Notes: generated by a model not told the origin, from the sequence alone. Counted from the stretch's first letter, positions 10,021 through 20,290 are shown. The stretch is DNA of 64,000 nucleotides from Naegleria lovaniensis (GCF_003324165.1 NW_025407828.1:558001-622000), one strand, 5' to 3'. Made by a program: numbers and translations.

Positions 10021-10145
10021 TTTGATGATGCGTTGTGGAAAAGTTTTGTTGTTCAATGATGCCAGTTGTTGAACCGAGTGCCTTGACAAATCCTCACGCA
10101 GCGCACAAAATCCATTGCTCTCATTTTTCAAACTGCTGCAGAGTA

Positions 10146-10277
10146 AAAATCAAAAAATTGCAGGAGGTGGGATTTGAACCCACGAAGCTTGCGCAGTAGA
10201 ACTTGAGTCTACCCCCTTTGACCGCTCGGGAACCCCTGCTTCACATTCATAATAAAACAGGATCTTGTTATAAACGA
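10146..10277 (-). repeat. Right arm of the tRNA-Leu inverted duplication
   Basis: It is the reverse complement of 6578-6709 with a handful of base changes in the 5' flank (for example GATCCTG for GATCTTG). The tRNA body itself is unchanged, as expected if selection or gene conversion keeps it constant. Confidence 0.85.
10159..10239 (-). tRNA. trnL-CAA: tRNA-Leu(CAA), second copy
   Basis: This is the same 81-base sequence as the tRNA at 6616-6696, on the opposite strand, with the same acceptor, anticodon loop CTCAAGT, long variable arm and T arm. It is followed on its own strand by one A and a run of Ts (10152-10157 as As on the plus strand). It lies in the right arm of the inverted duplication. 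Confidence 0.95.
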
Positions 10278-10472
10278 AACACACGAACCCTGCTTGTCGA
10301 GTCATTGGTAACTAAAAACTGTTGCTTTGAACTAAACCTGGTAGCACAATGCAAAATTAATGTTTCATTTTCAGTGTTCTTGGCTCATGCGTGAACAGAA
10401 TCATTTCGAAATTAACATTGATAACTTGGAAAACAGTAAGAGTGTCGACACTGATTGGATATTCAACAAAAA

Positions 10473-11207
10473 ATGTCTCAAGAACTCCTTCGCATTGATA
10501 CCTCGGCAAACAAATCACAGGATACAACCAATTATAACAACACAAACAGCGAATCACCCGTTCCGTTTTCTCCAATATCATCATCATCTTCACAAAAACA
10601 AGCACCACCACCTTCTCCTCTTCTCCTCTCACAAGCTTCCTACTTTATTCATTCGCTTCATGAATCTCATGCCAAGCTATCGGGCCATTCCGTATTACTA
10701 ACTCAACAAGAAATTCAACACCATGTTTTACAATTTTTGTCTGATTTTGATGAGAAACGAAAATCAAAATATGGTACTTTGGCAACAACCATTTCCGAGA
10801 AGGAACAAGAACATCTCATTCAAGTCTTTAACAAGAAATTGGCAAACATGTATAAAGAGGAAGGAAATTTATATTTGAAGAAAAAGAGATATGCTACTAG
10901 CGTTGACCTATATATTGCATCATGTTTAATTGCTCCAGATCAGCCCATATATTATAGTAATTTAGCTGCAGCCTTATATTTTTGTAAAAGATATCAAGAA
11001 AGCGAGCGTGCATGTGAATTGGCAATCATGTTAGATCCACAATATGGAAAGGCCTATTCACGATTGGCAAAAGTGAAGGAAACTTTGAACAAATTTGATG
11101 AGGCAGTAAAGAATTATGAAAAGGCAATTGAATTGGAAACATCACAAACTGTGAAAGAATCCATTATTCAACAAAGAAATGAGTTGTTAACAAAAATTAA
11201 AAAGTAA
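10473..11207 (+). CDS. TPR co-chaperone, SGT-like
   Basis: The 244-residue protein starts at the ATG at 10473 (MSQELLRID); upstream in-frame codons have no ATG. After a Ser/Pro/Gln-rich lead (residues 20-50) there is a helical block with LTQQEIQHHVLQFLSDF. Then come three TPR motifs at about residues 125-230: YKEEGNLYLKKKRY, YYSNLAAALYFCKRY and AYSRLAKVKETLNKF. The order, with an N-terminal helical block before exactly three TPRs, resembles the small glutamine-rich TPR protein SGT, which links Hsp70/Hsp90 to tail-anchored protein delivery. The C-terminal Gln-rich part of SGT is missing and the protein ends right after the third TPR. It could also be another TPR adaptor. Confidence 0.75.
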   Translation: MSQELLRIDTSANKSQDTTNYNNTNSESPVPFSPISSSSSQKQAPPPSPLLLSQASYFIHSLHESHAKLSGHSVLLTQQEIQHHVLQFLSDFDEKRKSKYGTLATTISEKEQEHLIQVFNKKLANMYKEEGNLYLKKKRYATSVDLYIASCLIAPDQPIYYSNLAAALYFCKRYQESERACELAIMLDPQYGKAYSRLAKVKETLNKFDEAVKNYEKAIELETSQTVKESIIQQRNELLTKIKK

Positions 11208-11384
11208 GAGACTTAAGATAAAACAAGATCAATATTTGTGTGTAAACAATACTAGTTCATAGTTGAAACTTCAGTCAAATTTATCTGTAGGTACAGAGCT
11301 CAATGATCTAATAAATAATATATTATTCCTCAATGTCTTGTCTTTTTGAGAGAAAAGTTAATACTTGTCTTATTGAGAGACAAG

Positions 11385-12523
11385 TTAATACTTGTAAAAA
11401 CCTCTTCCAGTCTTCTTTCCCAACCATCCAGCTTCCACCATCTTTACCAACAATGGAGATGGTCTGTATTTACTGTCCGCAAATTCAGTATACAAGACTC
11501 TCATGATTGCCAAACATGTATCCAAACCAATAAAATCAGCCAATGTTAATGGACCCATTGGAACATTGGTTCCCAATTTCATTGTCTTGTCAATATCTTC
11601 AACAGTTGCAATACCTTCATGCAAAACATTGACAGCTTCATTAATATATGGCATCAAAATACGATTGGCAATAAATCCTGGAGAATCCTTAATGGAGAGA
11701 GTACAAGTCTTGTTCATGGCATGGGCTAATTGAGTTGTTCTCTCATAGGTTTGATCTGATGTTTGAAGTCCTCTAATAATTTCAACAAGTGTCATGACTG
11801 GTACTGGATTCATAAAGTGCATTCCGATCACTGTGGATGGATCCAATGTTTGAGAAGCAATCTTGGTAATTGAAATAGAGGATGTGTTCGTAGCAAGAAT
11901 GGTCTTGCTAGTTTCAGCACTGTTATTGGAATGAACCAATTGAGACAAGTCCTTGAACAAGCCCAATTTCAATTCCGTTTGTTCAGTGGCAGCCTCCACA
12001 ATAAACTCACATCCCGAAGCTAATTTACTCAAATCAGTTCCCGATGAGAAGGAGAGTCTTTCGGAAAGAATAATTTGTCTCTCCTCAGCAGTCAATGTTC
12101 CTTTTTGAACATACTTATCCAACAAGGTCTGGATCAACTTTTTACACTTGTCAATGGATTGAGGAGAAACGTCATGAACACGAACGGAAGGGATTTTAGC
12201 GTTCATGGCTGCAACCAAAGCAATACCTCCTCCCTTTCGTAATATCAATCATAAAACCATGTTGTGTAATATTCATCGGCACAGTGAATATAGTTTCGTT
12301 GAAAAGCAATAAATGTTCAGGATTATTAATATCAATATTAATCGGGAAATGATGATGAACGGAAACGTACCATCTGACCGGCACCAATAACGCCAAAGGT
12401 TTTTGGAAGTGAATGTTGAGATTGAGCAGTGCTGTAGTTCGCTCGTTGAGCCGTGATGATTTGAGAGCTCATCATCATGTTTTTGATGTGCGCGGCATTC
12501 TTCTGAACACAACGACGGAGCAT
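11385..12523 (-). CDS. 3-hydroxyacyl-CoA dehydrogenase, mitochondrial
   Basis: Two exons, 12371-12523 and 11385-12233, are joined over a 137-base intron (GTACGT donor). The joint completes the NAD-binding loop GVIGAGQM-GGGIALVAA, which confirms it. The 333-residue protein begins with an Arg/Ser-rich, acid-poor leader (about 35 residues) suited to mitochondrial import. The Rossmann fold follows with VRVHDVSP placing the Asp for NAD. Then come GMHFMNPVPVM with the catalytic His, and the C-terminal domain with SPGFIANRIL and GPLTLADFIGLD. It oxidises L-3-hydroxyacyl-CoA to 3-ketoacyl-CoA in fatty-acid or butyrate-type metabolism. Length and architecture match the short HADH/3-hydroxybutyryl-CoA dehydrogenase family; which chain length it prefers cannot be read. 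Confidence 0.93.
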
Positions 12524-12613
12524 TTTGAGTGTGTTTTTTATTTTTTTTTAAATGATGATAAATCATGAAGCATCTTCATTTTGAAAAGATCTTAAAGCCA
12601 TGTTCGATTTAGC

Positions 12614-14836
12614 TTAATTATTGTTTGCACAGGCATTTTCAAACTCAGCACATATGAATTTCTTGAAACTTTCACCTTCCAATATTCCTGTCAGATCATG
12701 ATTATTCTTGGATAGGGCAATGATTTTGTTCGCAATCTCCAATCTCTTTTCGAGCAAGAGTTGTTGAGTTTTGAGTGAATTTGAATCCTCTGTCAAAGTA
12801 GTAGAACAACCTTCGTTAATCATATTCTGTTCCGCAAGTCCATCAATAAAAATCTCCATTAGCTCTGGATTTTCCAATACTTCACGAACAGCTTGTTTGA
12901 ATGAGTGAGGAGCGAATTTTTCTTGAGATAGTGACCATAGTGGTCGCTCATCTTTAGAAATGACCGAGTTGTCATGCTTTGACAAAGACGGCACGAGAAG
13001 TGGCGCCTCTCTATTCACGTCAATCAATGGAAGCACACTACCAAGAAGAGTGGATTCTTTTCGAGCATTTTGCGTCTGCTCTTGTTGCAAGTAAACAAGC
13101 GATTCTAATGCCTTGACAAGGTCTCGTTTCTCGTCCCTAATAAGCTTGAATCTATGACAAAGACTTTTCAAAATTTTCAAATCATCATTCAAATTAATTT
13201 GTGTACTACAATTTTTCTCCTCGTTCAATTTCATGCCACAGGTACTTGCATGATATTCAACAACATAAGAGAACCTCAGAGAAATAGCCATTAAAACAGC
13301 CTTGGTAGCAACAACTGGTAAGAATTGAAAACATGTGTGAGTGGTAGCGAGTATCATAATATCAGAGCATACTTTCATAATTTCTGTTAAATTTCTAACT
13401 TTGGAATTGACTAGAATTTCCAAATAAATCTGGCGTCCATACAAATGAGCTAATAAAAATAATGTCGTGTTTCTTTTTGCAAATGTGCTCGTGAAAATGC
13501 TGTCAAAGCACCTCATGCCAACGTGAATGGCTTGAATAAGTTTTTGAGAGAGTTCTTCGCTTATATCTGTACAGGAGCTTGCTGCCTCTCCAAAAAGTTT
13601 TTGTCTCGAAAATTTGATTTTGTGATTAGACAACGCTTCAAATTCATCAAATATAAAAGTTGTAGGTCGTTCTTCTTCATAGAAGAAAATGTCTGCGTAT
13701 CGTAATTGAGTTTCAATTAACATTGCAGTTACAAAATTTTGAGAGGAAAAAATTTGGGGAATGCTGAGTTCAAAAAAATCATTTCTATTGGCATGAGCGC
13801 TGTTACTGAACGGTGAGAAATTCATTGACGAAAACTCCTGTTGGTATTGGGTTGTATTAGATGTACAGTTAGAAAGATGAGGTTGTAATTTAGCTCTGAC
13901 ATGCACCATTAATGCTCTTGCTTTGCTCTTTTCTCCCTCCCCTAGCAAGTAGTCAGCCATAAACTTTGTGGCTATGATTAAATTCATTGAGTCAAAATCG
14001 TCACAATACTTTGAAATTAATTGTTTTCCGTGCTGAAATAAATGTTGTGGCAGTAAAGTGTTTCGCTCAGCATTCATGCTATTGAACGTGTCATGAAAAC
14101 TTCCTGCTTGTTGTAAACTCACTGCTTGCAACAAGTAGAATACAGCTAGATCTTTTTCAAGGTCATTTTGGCTGTACAGAGGAGGTTGTTGAGAGTGAGT
14201 ATAATTTGCAATGCCATTATAACCACTTGTTAATTGACTTTCAATAATAAATTCTAATTTCTTTCTGTCTATCAGTGGTATGCCCAAACATGTAAAGTTG
14301 AAATAAATATCCATTGTTTGTGTAGTTGACAATCGATAATTAATGGCATGCTGAATTTGAGTTTCATTCGGATTAGCATAAAGCGATGGATGAGGTCGAT
14401 AATTAGGTTGCGGATGGGTAGAAATACAATTACTGTGCGTTGAATTGGATGAGGTTGAAAACCCGCATGATTGTGAGTATGGATGATAGTGATGATAATT
14501 AAGTCTATTGCCATTATGGTAATTCCTACTAGAATCATCATGTTGATATTCCGAGAAAGAAAAAACTATTTCATTGGTACAGGTCTTGTTTTTTGCGTTC
14601 TTAGCATTGTTAGTAGTAGCTGGTTGCTGCGTTTGTTTGTTGGCCAGACGTCGTTTTTCAGCAGACGAAGGTCCATACACACATTCATATCCTCTCTTGA
14701 GGCAGTGCGAGCATGATGGACGTAATTTATCACATTTCCGATGTAAATTTCTGCACGATGAACAGGGTTTTGATGCCATTGTTGGAGGAGAAGAGATGTG
14801 GTTATCAGGATTGGGTAACGGGCTCTGTTCAAACAT
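12614..14836 (-). CDS. Zn2Cys6 (fungal-type) transcription regulator
   Basis: The 740-residue intronless protein carries six cysteines at 25, 28, 35, 42, 45 and 52 with spacing C-x2-C-x6-C-x6-C-x2-C-x6-C. This is the exact Gal4-type binuclear zinc cluster, with basic residues between (RNLHRK). A second ATG at residue 20 is a possible start. After a His/Asn/Ser-rich linker there is a long helical middle region resembling the regulatory part of fungal Zn2Cys6 factors. The C-terminus has LVYLQQEQTQ and other helices. Such factors bind CGG-type half sites in fungi. They are mostly known from fungi, so this is noteworthy here. The likely role is nuclear transcription control, with an unknown target and ligand. 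Confidence 0.85.
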   Translation of the reverse strand: MFEQSPLPNPDNHISSPPTMASKPCSSCRNLHRKCDKLRPSCSHCLKRGYECVYGPSSAEKRRLANKQTQQPATTNNAKNAKNKTCTNEIVFSFSEYQHDDSSRNYHNGNRLNYHHYHPYSQSCGFSTSSNSTHSNCISTHPQPNYRPHPSLYANPNETQIQHAINYRLSTTQTMDIYFNFTCLGIPLIDRKKLEFIIESQLTSGYNGIANYTHSQQPPLYSQNDLEKDLAVFYLLQAVSLQQAGSFHDTFNSMNAERNTLLPQHLFQHGKQLISKYCDDFDSMNLIIATKFMADYLLGEGEKSKARALMVHVRAKLQPHLSNCTSNTTQYQQEFSSMNFSPFSNSAHANRNDFFELSIPQIFSSQNFVTAMLIETQLRYADIFFYEEERPTTFIFDEFEALSNHKIKFSRQKLFGEAASSCTDISEELSQKLIQAIHVGMRCFDSIFTSTFAKRNTTLFLLAHLYGRQIYLEILVNSKVRNLTEIMKVCSDIMILATTHTCFQFLPVVATKAVLMAISLRFSYVVEYHASTCGMKLNEEKNCSTQINLNDDLKILKSLCHRFKLIRDEKRDLVKALESLVYLQQEQTQNARKESTLLGSVLPLIDVNREAPLLVPSLSKHDNSVISKDERPLWSLSQEKFAPHSFKQAVREVLENPELMEIFIDGLAEQNMINEGCSTTLTEDSNSLKTQQLLLEKRLEIANKIIALSKNNHDLTGILEGESFKKFICAEFENACANNN

Positions 14837-15146
14837 TTTTTATTTAGATATTCCAAAATTTAAATATTATTGAAATTCATTAAAATCGAAATGGACTGAG
14901 AGTGATCACGCCCTTAATCTCGAGTGGACGTTTGACACAACCACCTCTCCAGCATGCAAAAAAATTGAGTCATTCATTACCCTCACTAATCGACAACAAC
15001 AACACATCAAAACACCTTTGGCTCAGCAACTTGCGTTGGTTGAGCTTGCTGACCAATCCAAAAACGAACGAAATTATTCAACAGTTTCCATCAACAAAAG
15101 CCAACCATCACAACAACCATAGCAGGATTCCCTACCTATATCTACA

Positions 15147-17288
15147 ATGAAATTCAAGTGGTCCTCTTGTCTCGGTGACCACAACAATCCTTCTTCCCAC
15201 ACTTCCTCAAGCACCCATCAACGCATTCTCTCCTATCCTCCAACGAATTCGTCTGGTACAACCAACAACAACAACAACAACTCGCTACAACAACATCCTT
15301 CCAGTAGTACCACTCCACTACTTCAATCCTCTCAACAGGGTAATTCTTCTTCATCATCATCACCATATCATCACAAACGATCCAAAACAACCTCTCCTCA
15401 TTCATCATCGTCCAATACTAAATCTATTTTCGGGTCCTACAAGAAGAAAAGCAGCAAGAAGAATGGTACAAAGAGCACACCCACTTCCGGTAACAGTTTC
15501 TCACTCATTGGCACTAATAACAAACACTACATTTATAAGCCTTTGAAAAAGTTAAGCGATAGTAGCCATCCTCATCACGATGGTGGTGTACTTTCATCCA
15601 ATAGTAGTGATGTTTGGCAAATTGAATTGATTGAACCGAGTGAGCTTCGTGGAATTTATGCTCTCAAGAGAATTAAATTAGTGGACGACCATGATCATGG
15701 TGGAGATGATGATACCACAAGTTATGGATCTAATTTGTTGTTGATGAGATCTATTCAAAAGCAAAACAACAACAACAACAATAGAAATAGCAGTGCTTCG
15801 TCCTCCTCATCGTCATCATCGAGTACCATCAGAAATAACCGAGCCAGTAGTAATAGCAGCAGCACAACGAGTGCAGAGGCTGAGAATGGACATTCAACCA
15901 CGAACCATTGTGTTGTTTCCTTGTTTACCTCCGTTCCCAACTCGACGTCGGTAAGCACAGGATCAAACAATGTTACTACTACTACTACGAATAGTACTTC
16001 AACAACGTCCCTGAGCAGCTTAACCCCTCATGCTGCTGCTGTTGTTACTACTACTTCTATCGATGAGGATGATCACGGAAATACAGAAACCGTTACTCCT
16101 CCTTCCACATCTACCACCATGAACATCTCTCCGGGTAGTGCTGGTTCCGTTCCATCCTCTTCAACAACAACCAATTCCCTCAAAAACTCTCATCAAAATA
16201 CCAACATTACATTAATGGACTTGCAACATTTAAATATCGTGACCTATATCGATACATTTATTTCGCAAAACATTGGAGGAAAATTTTTAAATATTTTACA
16301 AGAATTTTGTACAACATCGTTACAAAAATTATTCCAATTGAAACAGGACATTCCTTTGAATTATCAAATTCAGTGGTCTCTTCATATAGCACAAGCATTG
16401 AAATATATTCATGATGAATGTCACATTATACACCGTGATGTGAAACCTGATAATATATTATTGAAAAAAGTTGTGTTAAATAATACGTTGACGAATGGTG
16501 GAACTCCTACGAATGCTACAACACCTCATTCTCATTTAACGCCTCAATCATCTACGAATAAGGAAGGATCGACATCGCCTTCATTACCGTCACAACAACA
16601 GCAACAATCGAAATTAATTATCAAATTAGCTGATTTTGATTATGCCAAACAAATTGATGTCAGTAATGCCAAAACATTTTGTGGCTCTCAAGAATATATT
16701 GCACCTGAAATATTCAAGTATGGATATTACAATCATCATGTTGTACAACAGAAAAAGAAGTTACACAATCATGTAACCTCAACAAGTCTGAAGCAATCAT
16801 CATCAACTGGAGGATTGTCTCTAACTACCAATAACAACACTCCTACAACTAACACGACCTCAAATTATTATTATTACACAAATAAGGTAGATATATGGTC
16901 GTATGGTGTGGTTGTTTATCAATTATTAGTGTCACCTTTAAAATTGAATCATTTACCAAATTTTAGAGATGAATTGGCTAAAAATCCAAATTATGTTCGA
17001 AATTTACTGAAAGATTATTTAATGGAAGATCATCCGATCACAGTCATTCAGGGATCTGCAACATCAACAGGCACCAGTGACAACAATGATCCTTATTATC
17101 CTGAAAATGTAACAATTAGTTCTTCACTCACGAGTCAACAATTACATCAGCAATGTATGGCTCAGGTTGTTGTGGATTGCTTGCAATTAGATCCAAATCA
17201 AAGACCAGATGCCAAAGATATCGTGAGAAGAATTGAAATTATTTATTATCATACCTTCAATAAGGGTTTAAACTCGGTGCAGAAATAA
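15147..17288 (+). CDS. Protein kinase interrupted by low-complexity inserts
   Basis: The 713-residue single-exon protein starts at the ATG at 15147. A Ser/Thr/His/Asn-rich head of about 150 residues precedes the kinase. The glycine loop is not recognisable. The invariant Lys lies in YALKRIKL. An insert of about 170 Ser/Thr/Asn residues separates it from the LMDLQHLNIVTYI block. The catalytic loop is HRDVKPDN, followed by a second insert of about 45 residues. The metal-binding motif reads DFD instead of DFG, then YIAPEIF, another insert, and KVDIWSYGVVVYQLL. HRD and the DFx Asp are kept, so activity is possible; DFD is unusual. The kinase group is unclear, with some similarity to AGC/NEK-like kinases. 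The inserts are coded by CAA/AAC/AGT/TCA repeats. Confidence 0.8.
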   Translation: MKFKWSSCLGDHNNPSSHTSSSTHQRILSYPPTNSSGTTNNNNNNSLQQHPSSSTTPLLQSSQQGNSSSSSSPYHHKRSKTTSPHSSSSNTKSIFGSYKKKSSKKNGTKSTPTSGNSFSLIGTNNKHYIYKPLKKLSDSSHPHHDGGVLSSNSSDVWQIELIEPSELRGIYALKRIKLVDDHDHGGDDDTTSYGSNLLLMRSIQKQNNNNNNRNSSASSSSSSSSSTIRNNRASSNSSSTTSAEAENGHSTTNHCVVSLFTSVPNSTSVSTGSNNVTTTTTNSTSTTSLSSLTPHAAAVVTTTSIDEDDHGNTETVTPPSTSTTMNISPGSAGSVPSSSTTTNSLKNSHQNTNITLMDLQHLNIVTYIDTFISQNIGGKFLNILQEFCTTSLQKLFQLKQDIPLNYQIQWSLHIAQALKYIHDECHIIHRDVKPDNILLKKVVLNNTLTNGGTPTNATTPHSHLTPQSSTNKEGSTSPSLPSQQQQQSKLIIKLADFDYAKQIDVSNAKTFCGSQEYIAPEIFKYGYYNHHVVQQKKKLHNHVTSTSLKQSSSTGGLSLTTNNNTPTTNTTSNYYYYTNKVDIWSYGVVVYQLLVSPLKLNHLPNFRDELAKNPNYVRNLLKDYLMEDHPITVIQGSATSTGTSDNNDPYYPENVTISSSLTSQQLHQQCMAQVVVDCLQLDPNQRPDAKDIVRRIEIIYYHTFNKGLNSVQK

Positions 17289-17334
17289 ACACTCATTTCT
17301 AATTTTCAACAAATTTCACATTCACTTGGTTTGG

Positions 17335-20205
17335 CTAGACATTTTCGCCTCGCATAGCGGAGGGAATGGAAATTTCATGCTTTTGGCAAAAGTCGCTCAC
17401 AAACGGATTCAATTCAAGTTGGAATATGCTGGCGTATCGTGAAGGCATGTTGTTGTCTTGATCCGACTGAATGAATTCTCGAATATTTTCCAAAATTCCT
17501 CGATCAAATAAATTGAGCTGATAGGTTCTTGGGTTAAAAGCTTTGAAAAAGAATTTAGCAACCATGATGAGATTGGGATTATTTGTGTAAATTTCCACTT
17601 TGGCCATTAAATACTTCAAATATTGTTTCGTTGGAATTATGTAAACATGCTTGTCAGGTCTCATCATCTCAAACGCCGTATTGTTAAATAAAATTAAGAA
17701 TACTTGTTGTGTCCACAAAACGAACGAGAAGATCAAGAATAATGCAAAATAGCACGTGGGTATCAACACGTGAATGTTCTCTCTCAAAAATGTTGAAATC
17801 CATGAAAACATTCCATCATTCTCTTGCTCCACGTTTCCCTTAGCAGTTCCCACAGGATGTGATGAAAATGTCAGTAACACGCTCCATCCACAATAGCAAT
17901 AAATAAATGTTGCCACCAAAACACATGTCACAAATTTCATGAACATGACATGATTCTTCTCTCCAATCGAATTTAACGTATAGGCACAATAATGATCGAA
18001 TCGACAAATAATTTGGTCACTCATTCGATCATATTTAGATCTCAATGGTTTTCTAATGAGTAATTCTTTACAAAAATTGGAACCTGACAGAGAAGGTAAT
18101 GAAATATTTTCTTCTTCATGATTATTTGAAGAGTCATTGGATGTTGATTCTAGTACATGGAAACCATCTCTTCTAAAAAATATAGAATCTATGGCACTAT
18201 GCGAATTCATAGTGTTGTTGTTGTTGTTGTTGATCAGTAATGGTTGATAATAACCTGGATTTGCCTTAAATGTTAATTGATACCACAAATAAGTGGCATA
18301 GATTATAAATGATAAAAATAATACAAGAATTAGGAATTGAGATATCCATGTTTGATTTGGATTCACAAATCTCGGATAAATAGAAAATAACCATGTTAAA
18401 CAATAAAATAAAGTTGATCCCAAAAATAGTCCAATATAAAACACATCCTTTTTCGTGTGAGATGAGTGATGCTGATGATTTCCTGACAATGAAGAGGTCG
18501 GTGTGTTGATTATCGGAGAGTTGAAAATCAAGCTCCTAAGATTGTTTGGTTGTGACATGAATAAATAACCAATTCCAATAATTAAGCTCAATAAAAAGAT
18601 CCATATTGGAGAAAACACATTAAGGATCACAAATATGATAGGAAATATTCCAAAAGTCAGCCATAATCTTTTTCTAGCTTTTCTCATCACTGAACTAGTG
18701 CTGTATTCATTATTTTGAGATGAAAGGAGTGATTTTAGAATTGAAAGATTCTTGGTCGATTCTGAACTCGAACCAGTCTCTACTGGACTCAATAATGAAT
18801 TGACATGTGAAGTGAGTAATCGTTCGGGATTGTGAAAAAGATGAGCAGTTGATTTTTCAAATGGTGACGACATAGAGGAATGCATGAGGAGAGATTGTTC
18901 TGAAGAATAATGATTCGTTACTGCTTCATCTTCAAATGATTGTTGTGGATGATTAAGAGTAGTTTGTTCCAATTCGTTGTATACTCTCCCATGTTGATAT
19001 AAATGCAGTAATTCTTCAACTGTTTCTTTCATTTTCAATCGATTCCAATAAGAATGAAGATCTTCATTGTTGGGATCATCCACAAGTGATTGATGTAAAT
19101 AATCCATGACGGTTGAATTCATGTGATCTTTCTCATTCATGAGAACTTCTGTCACTGAGGCAATCTCTGTCATTTGAGAAGGTTGATTTGAAAAAGCTTG
19201 AAAATGTTGGATCATTTTCTGTGTTTCGAGTAATTCTAGTAAAATATATTTCATAATATTGAAATAACCTTTTCGAGCGACCCAATGAAAGATTGTTCGA
19301 TGAGACGAGTCTTTTGCTGTCAACAATTGAAACATGTGTTCATAAAATTGTAAATCCTTTTCCATAGTCCTACATGGATGAACATTGTTTGCATCCATTT
19401 TGGATCCATTCACATAATAAAATTTCAAAAATTGAATGATAAATTTCACATGAGATAAATGTCCTTGATAGCATGCCCAGTGTAAAATCGTATGATTTTC
19501 CTTATCTAAATATTGTGGATTTGAATATAAATGTTTCATGGTCGTGTCATCCATCATGAAAATGATTTCTGTCATGTCTAACAGTGATGACTGTTGGTCT
19601 TCATTGTTCTGTTGCTCTTCATCTCGTAACAATAAATGATGCATTAAATATTGAACGAGACATGTATGATGATCTTGAATGGCCATGATTAATATATTGT
19701 ATTTGGAATCCTGTTGCACATGATTGATAAATAATTGTTTTAATACATCATGATCTCGTCTCCATTCATTCCGAATTTGTGATTTTGTAGTGTTCAAGAT
19801 TGTTGTATTCACATAAATATATTTCGAATATAAATGTACAAGTAATTGAACAGTTTTTAAATTTCCTCCCTGAATGGCCCACATGAATGGAGTTTGTAAT
19901 GCATCGTCTTGTGTGGTGGCCATTAATTGTTGAAAGATTTCAGAATCGGAAGAAGAGGTTTGTAGTAATAATTCAATCATGTCATTGTATCCATAGTAGC
20001 AGGCCCAATGGAGTGGCAGTGCTCTTCTTGATTCATCTCTTGACAGATGTAAGGATGAAGAGGAACAAGTTTGAGTTAAAATTTCTCGAAGAAGAGAAGT
20101 GTTGTGTGAATGAATGGCGTAGAAGAGAGATCGATGAGAGTTGAATTCCGATGTGGTGTTCATTGATGTATTTTCATGGTGCTGATGGGTGGTAGTTTGT
20201 AGCAT
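17335..20205 (-). CDS. Ankyrin-repeat DHHC-type palmitoyltransferase (Akr1/HIP14-like)
   Basis: The 956-residue protein has an N-terminal half of ankyrin repeats (for example ALPLHWACYYGYNDMIELLL, TILHWACYQGHLSHVKFI, TIFHWVARKGYFNIMKYIL). An Asn/Ser linker and about five membrane segments follow. The signature between membrane segments is ICRFDHYCAYTLNSIGEKNH. The Cys of DHYC would carry the acyl chain. DHYC instead of DHHC is also found in yeast Akr1. Unlike typical members, the upstream zinc-ligand cysteines are replaced: the stretch IRKPLRSKYDRMSDQ lacks the usual H-C-x2-C. TAFE near the C-terminal side stands for the TTxE motif. The likely job is S-palmitoylation of proteins at Golgi or vesicle membranes, with the ankyrin part choosing substrates. 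Whether it is active without the zinc ligands is open. Confidence 0.85.
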   Translation of the reverse strand: MLQTTTHQHHENTSMNTTSEFNSHRSLFYAIHSHNTSLLREILTQTCSSSSLHLSRDESRRALPLHWACYYGYNDMIELLLQTSSSDSEIFQQLMATTQDDALQTPFMWAIQGGNLKTVQLLVHLYSKYIYVNTTILNTTKSQIRNEWRRDHDVLKQLFINHVQQDSKYNILIMAIQDHHTCLVQYLMHHLLLRDEEQQNNEDQQSSLLDMTEIIFMMDDTTMKHLYSNPQYLDKENHTILHWACYQGHLSHVKFIIQFLKFYYVNGSKMDANNVHPCRTMEKDLQFYEHMFQLLTAKDSSHRTIFHWVARKGYFNIMKYILLELLETQKMIQHFQAFSNQPSQMTEIASVTEVLMNEKDHMNSTVMDYLHQSLVDDPNNEDLHSYWNRLKMKETVEELLHLYQHGRVYNELEQTTLNHPQQSFEDEAVTNHYSSEQSLLMHSSMSSPFEKSTAHLFHNPERLLTSHVNSLLSPVETGSSSESTKNLSILKSLLSSQNNEYSTSSVMRKARKRLWLTFGIFPIIFVILNVFSPIWIFLLSLIIGIGYLFMSQPNNLRSLIFNSPIINTPTSSLSGNHQHHSSHTKKDVFYIGLFLGSTLFYCLTWLFSIYPRFVNPNQTWISQFLILVLFLSFIIYATYLWYQLTFKANPGYYQPLLINNNNNNTMNSHSAIDSIFFRRDGFHVLESTSNDSSNNHEEENISLPSLSGSNFCKELLIRKPLRSKYDRMSDQIICRFDHYCAYTLNSIGEKNHVMFMKFVTCVLVATFIYCYCGWSVLLTFSSHPVGTAKGNVEQENDGMFSWISTFLRENIHVLIPTCYFALFLIFSFVLWTQQVFLILFNNTAFEMMRPDKHVYIIPTKQYLKYLMAKVEIYTNNPNLIMVAKFFFKAFNPRTYQLNLFDRGILENIREFIQSDQDNNMPSRYASIFQLELNPFVSDFCQKHEISIPSAMRGENV

Positions 20206-20290
20206 GTTGTTTTATTTTTTGTTGAGATTGACAACAGACAGAACGAAAGACATCAATATATTGGTAACTTCTCTAATTGGAGTTAAAACT

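Noticed and set aside
14902-15150. Plus-strand frame of 82 codons before the kinase at 15147
   Set aside because: It begins with GTG, has no ATG, and is probably 5' UTR; its stop overlaps the kinase start by chance.
15154-15970. Minus-strand and second-frame open stretches opposite the kinase's low-complexity regions
   Set aside because: CAA/TCA/AAC repeats leave other frames open; they are shadows of the real frame.
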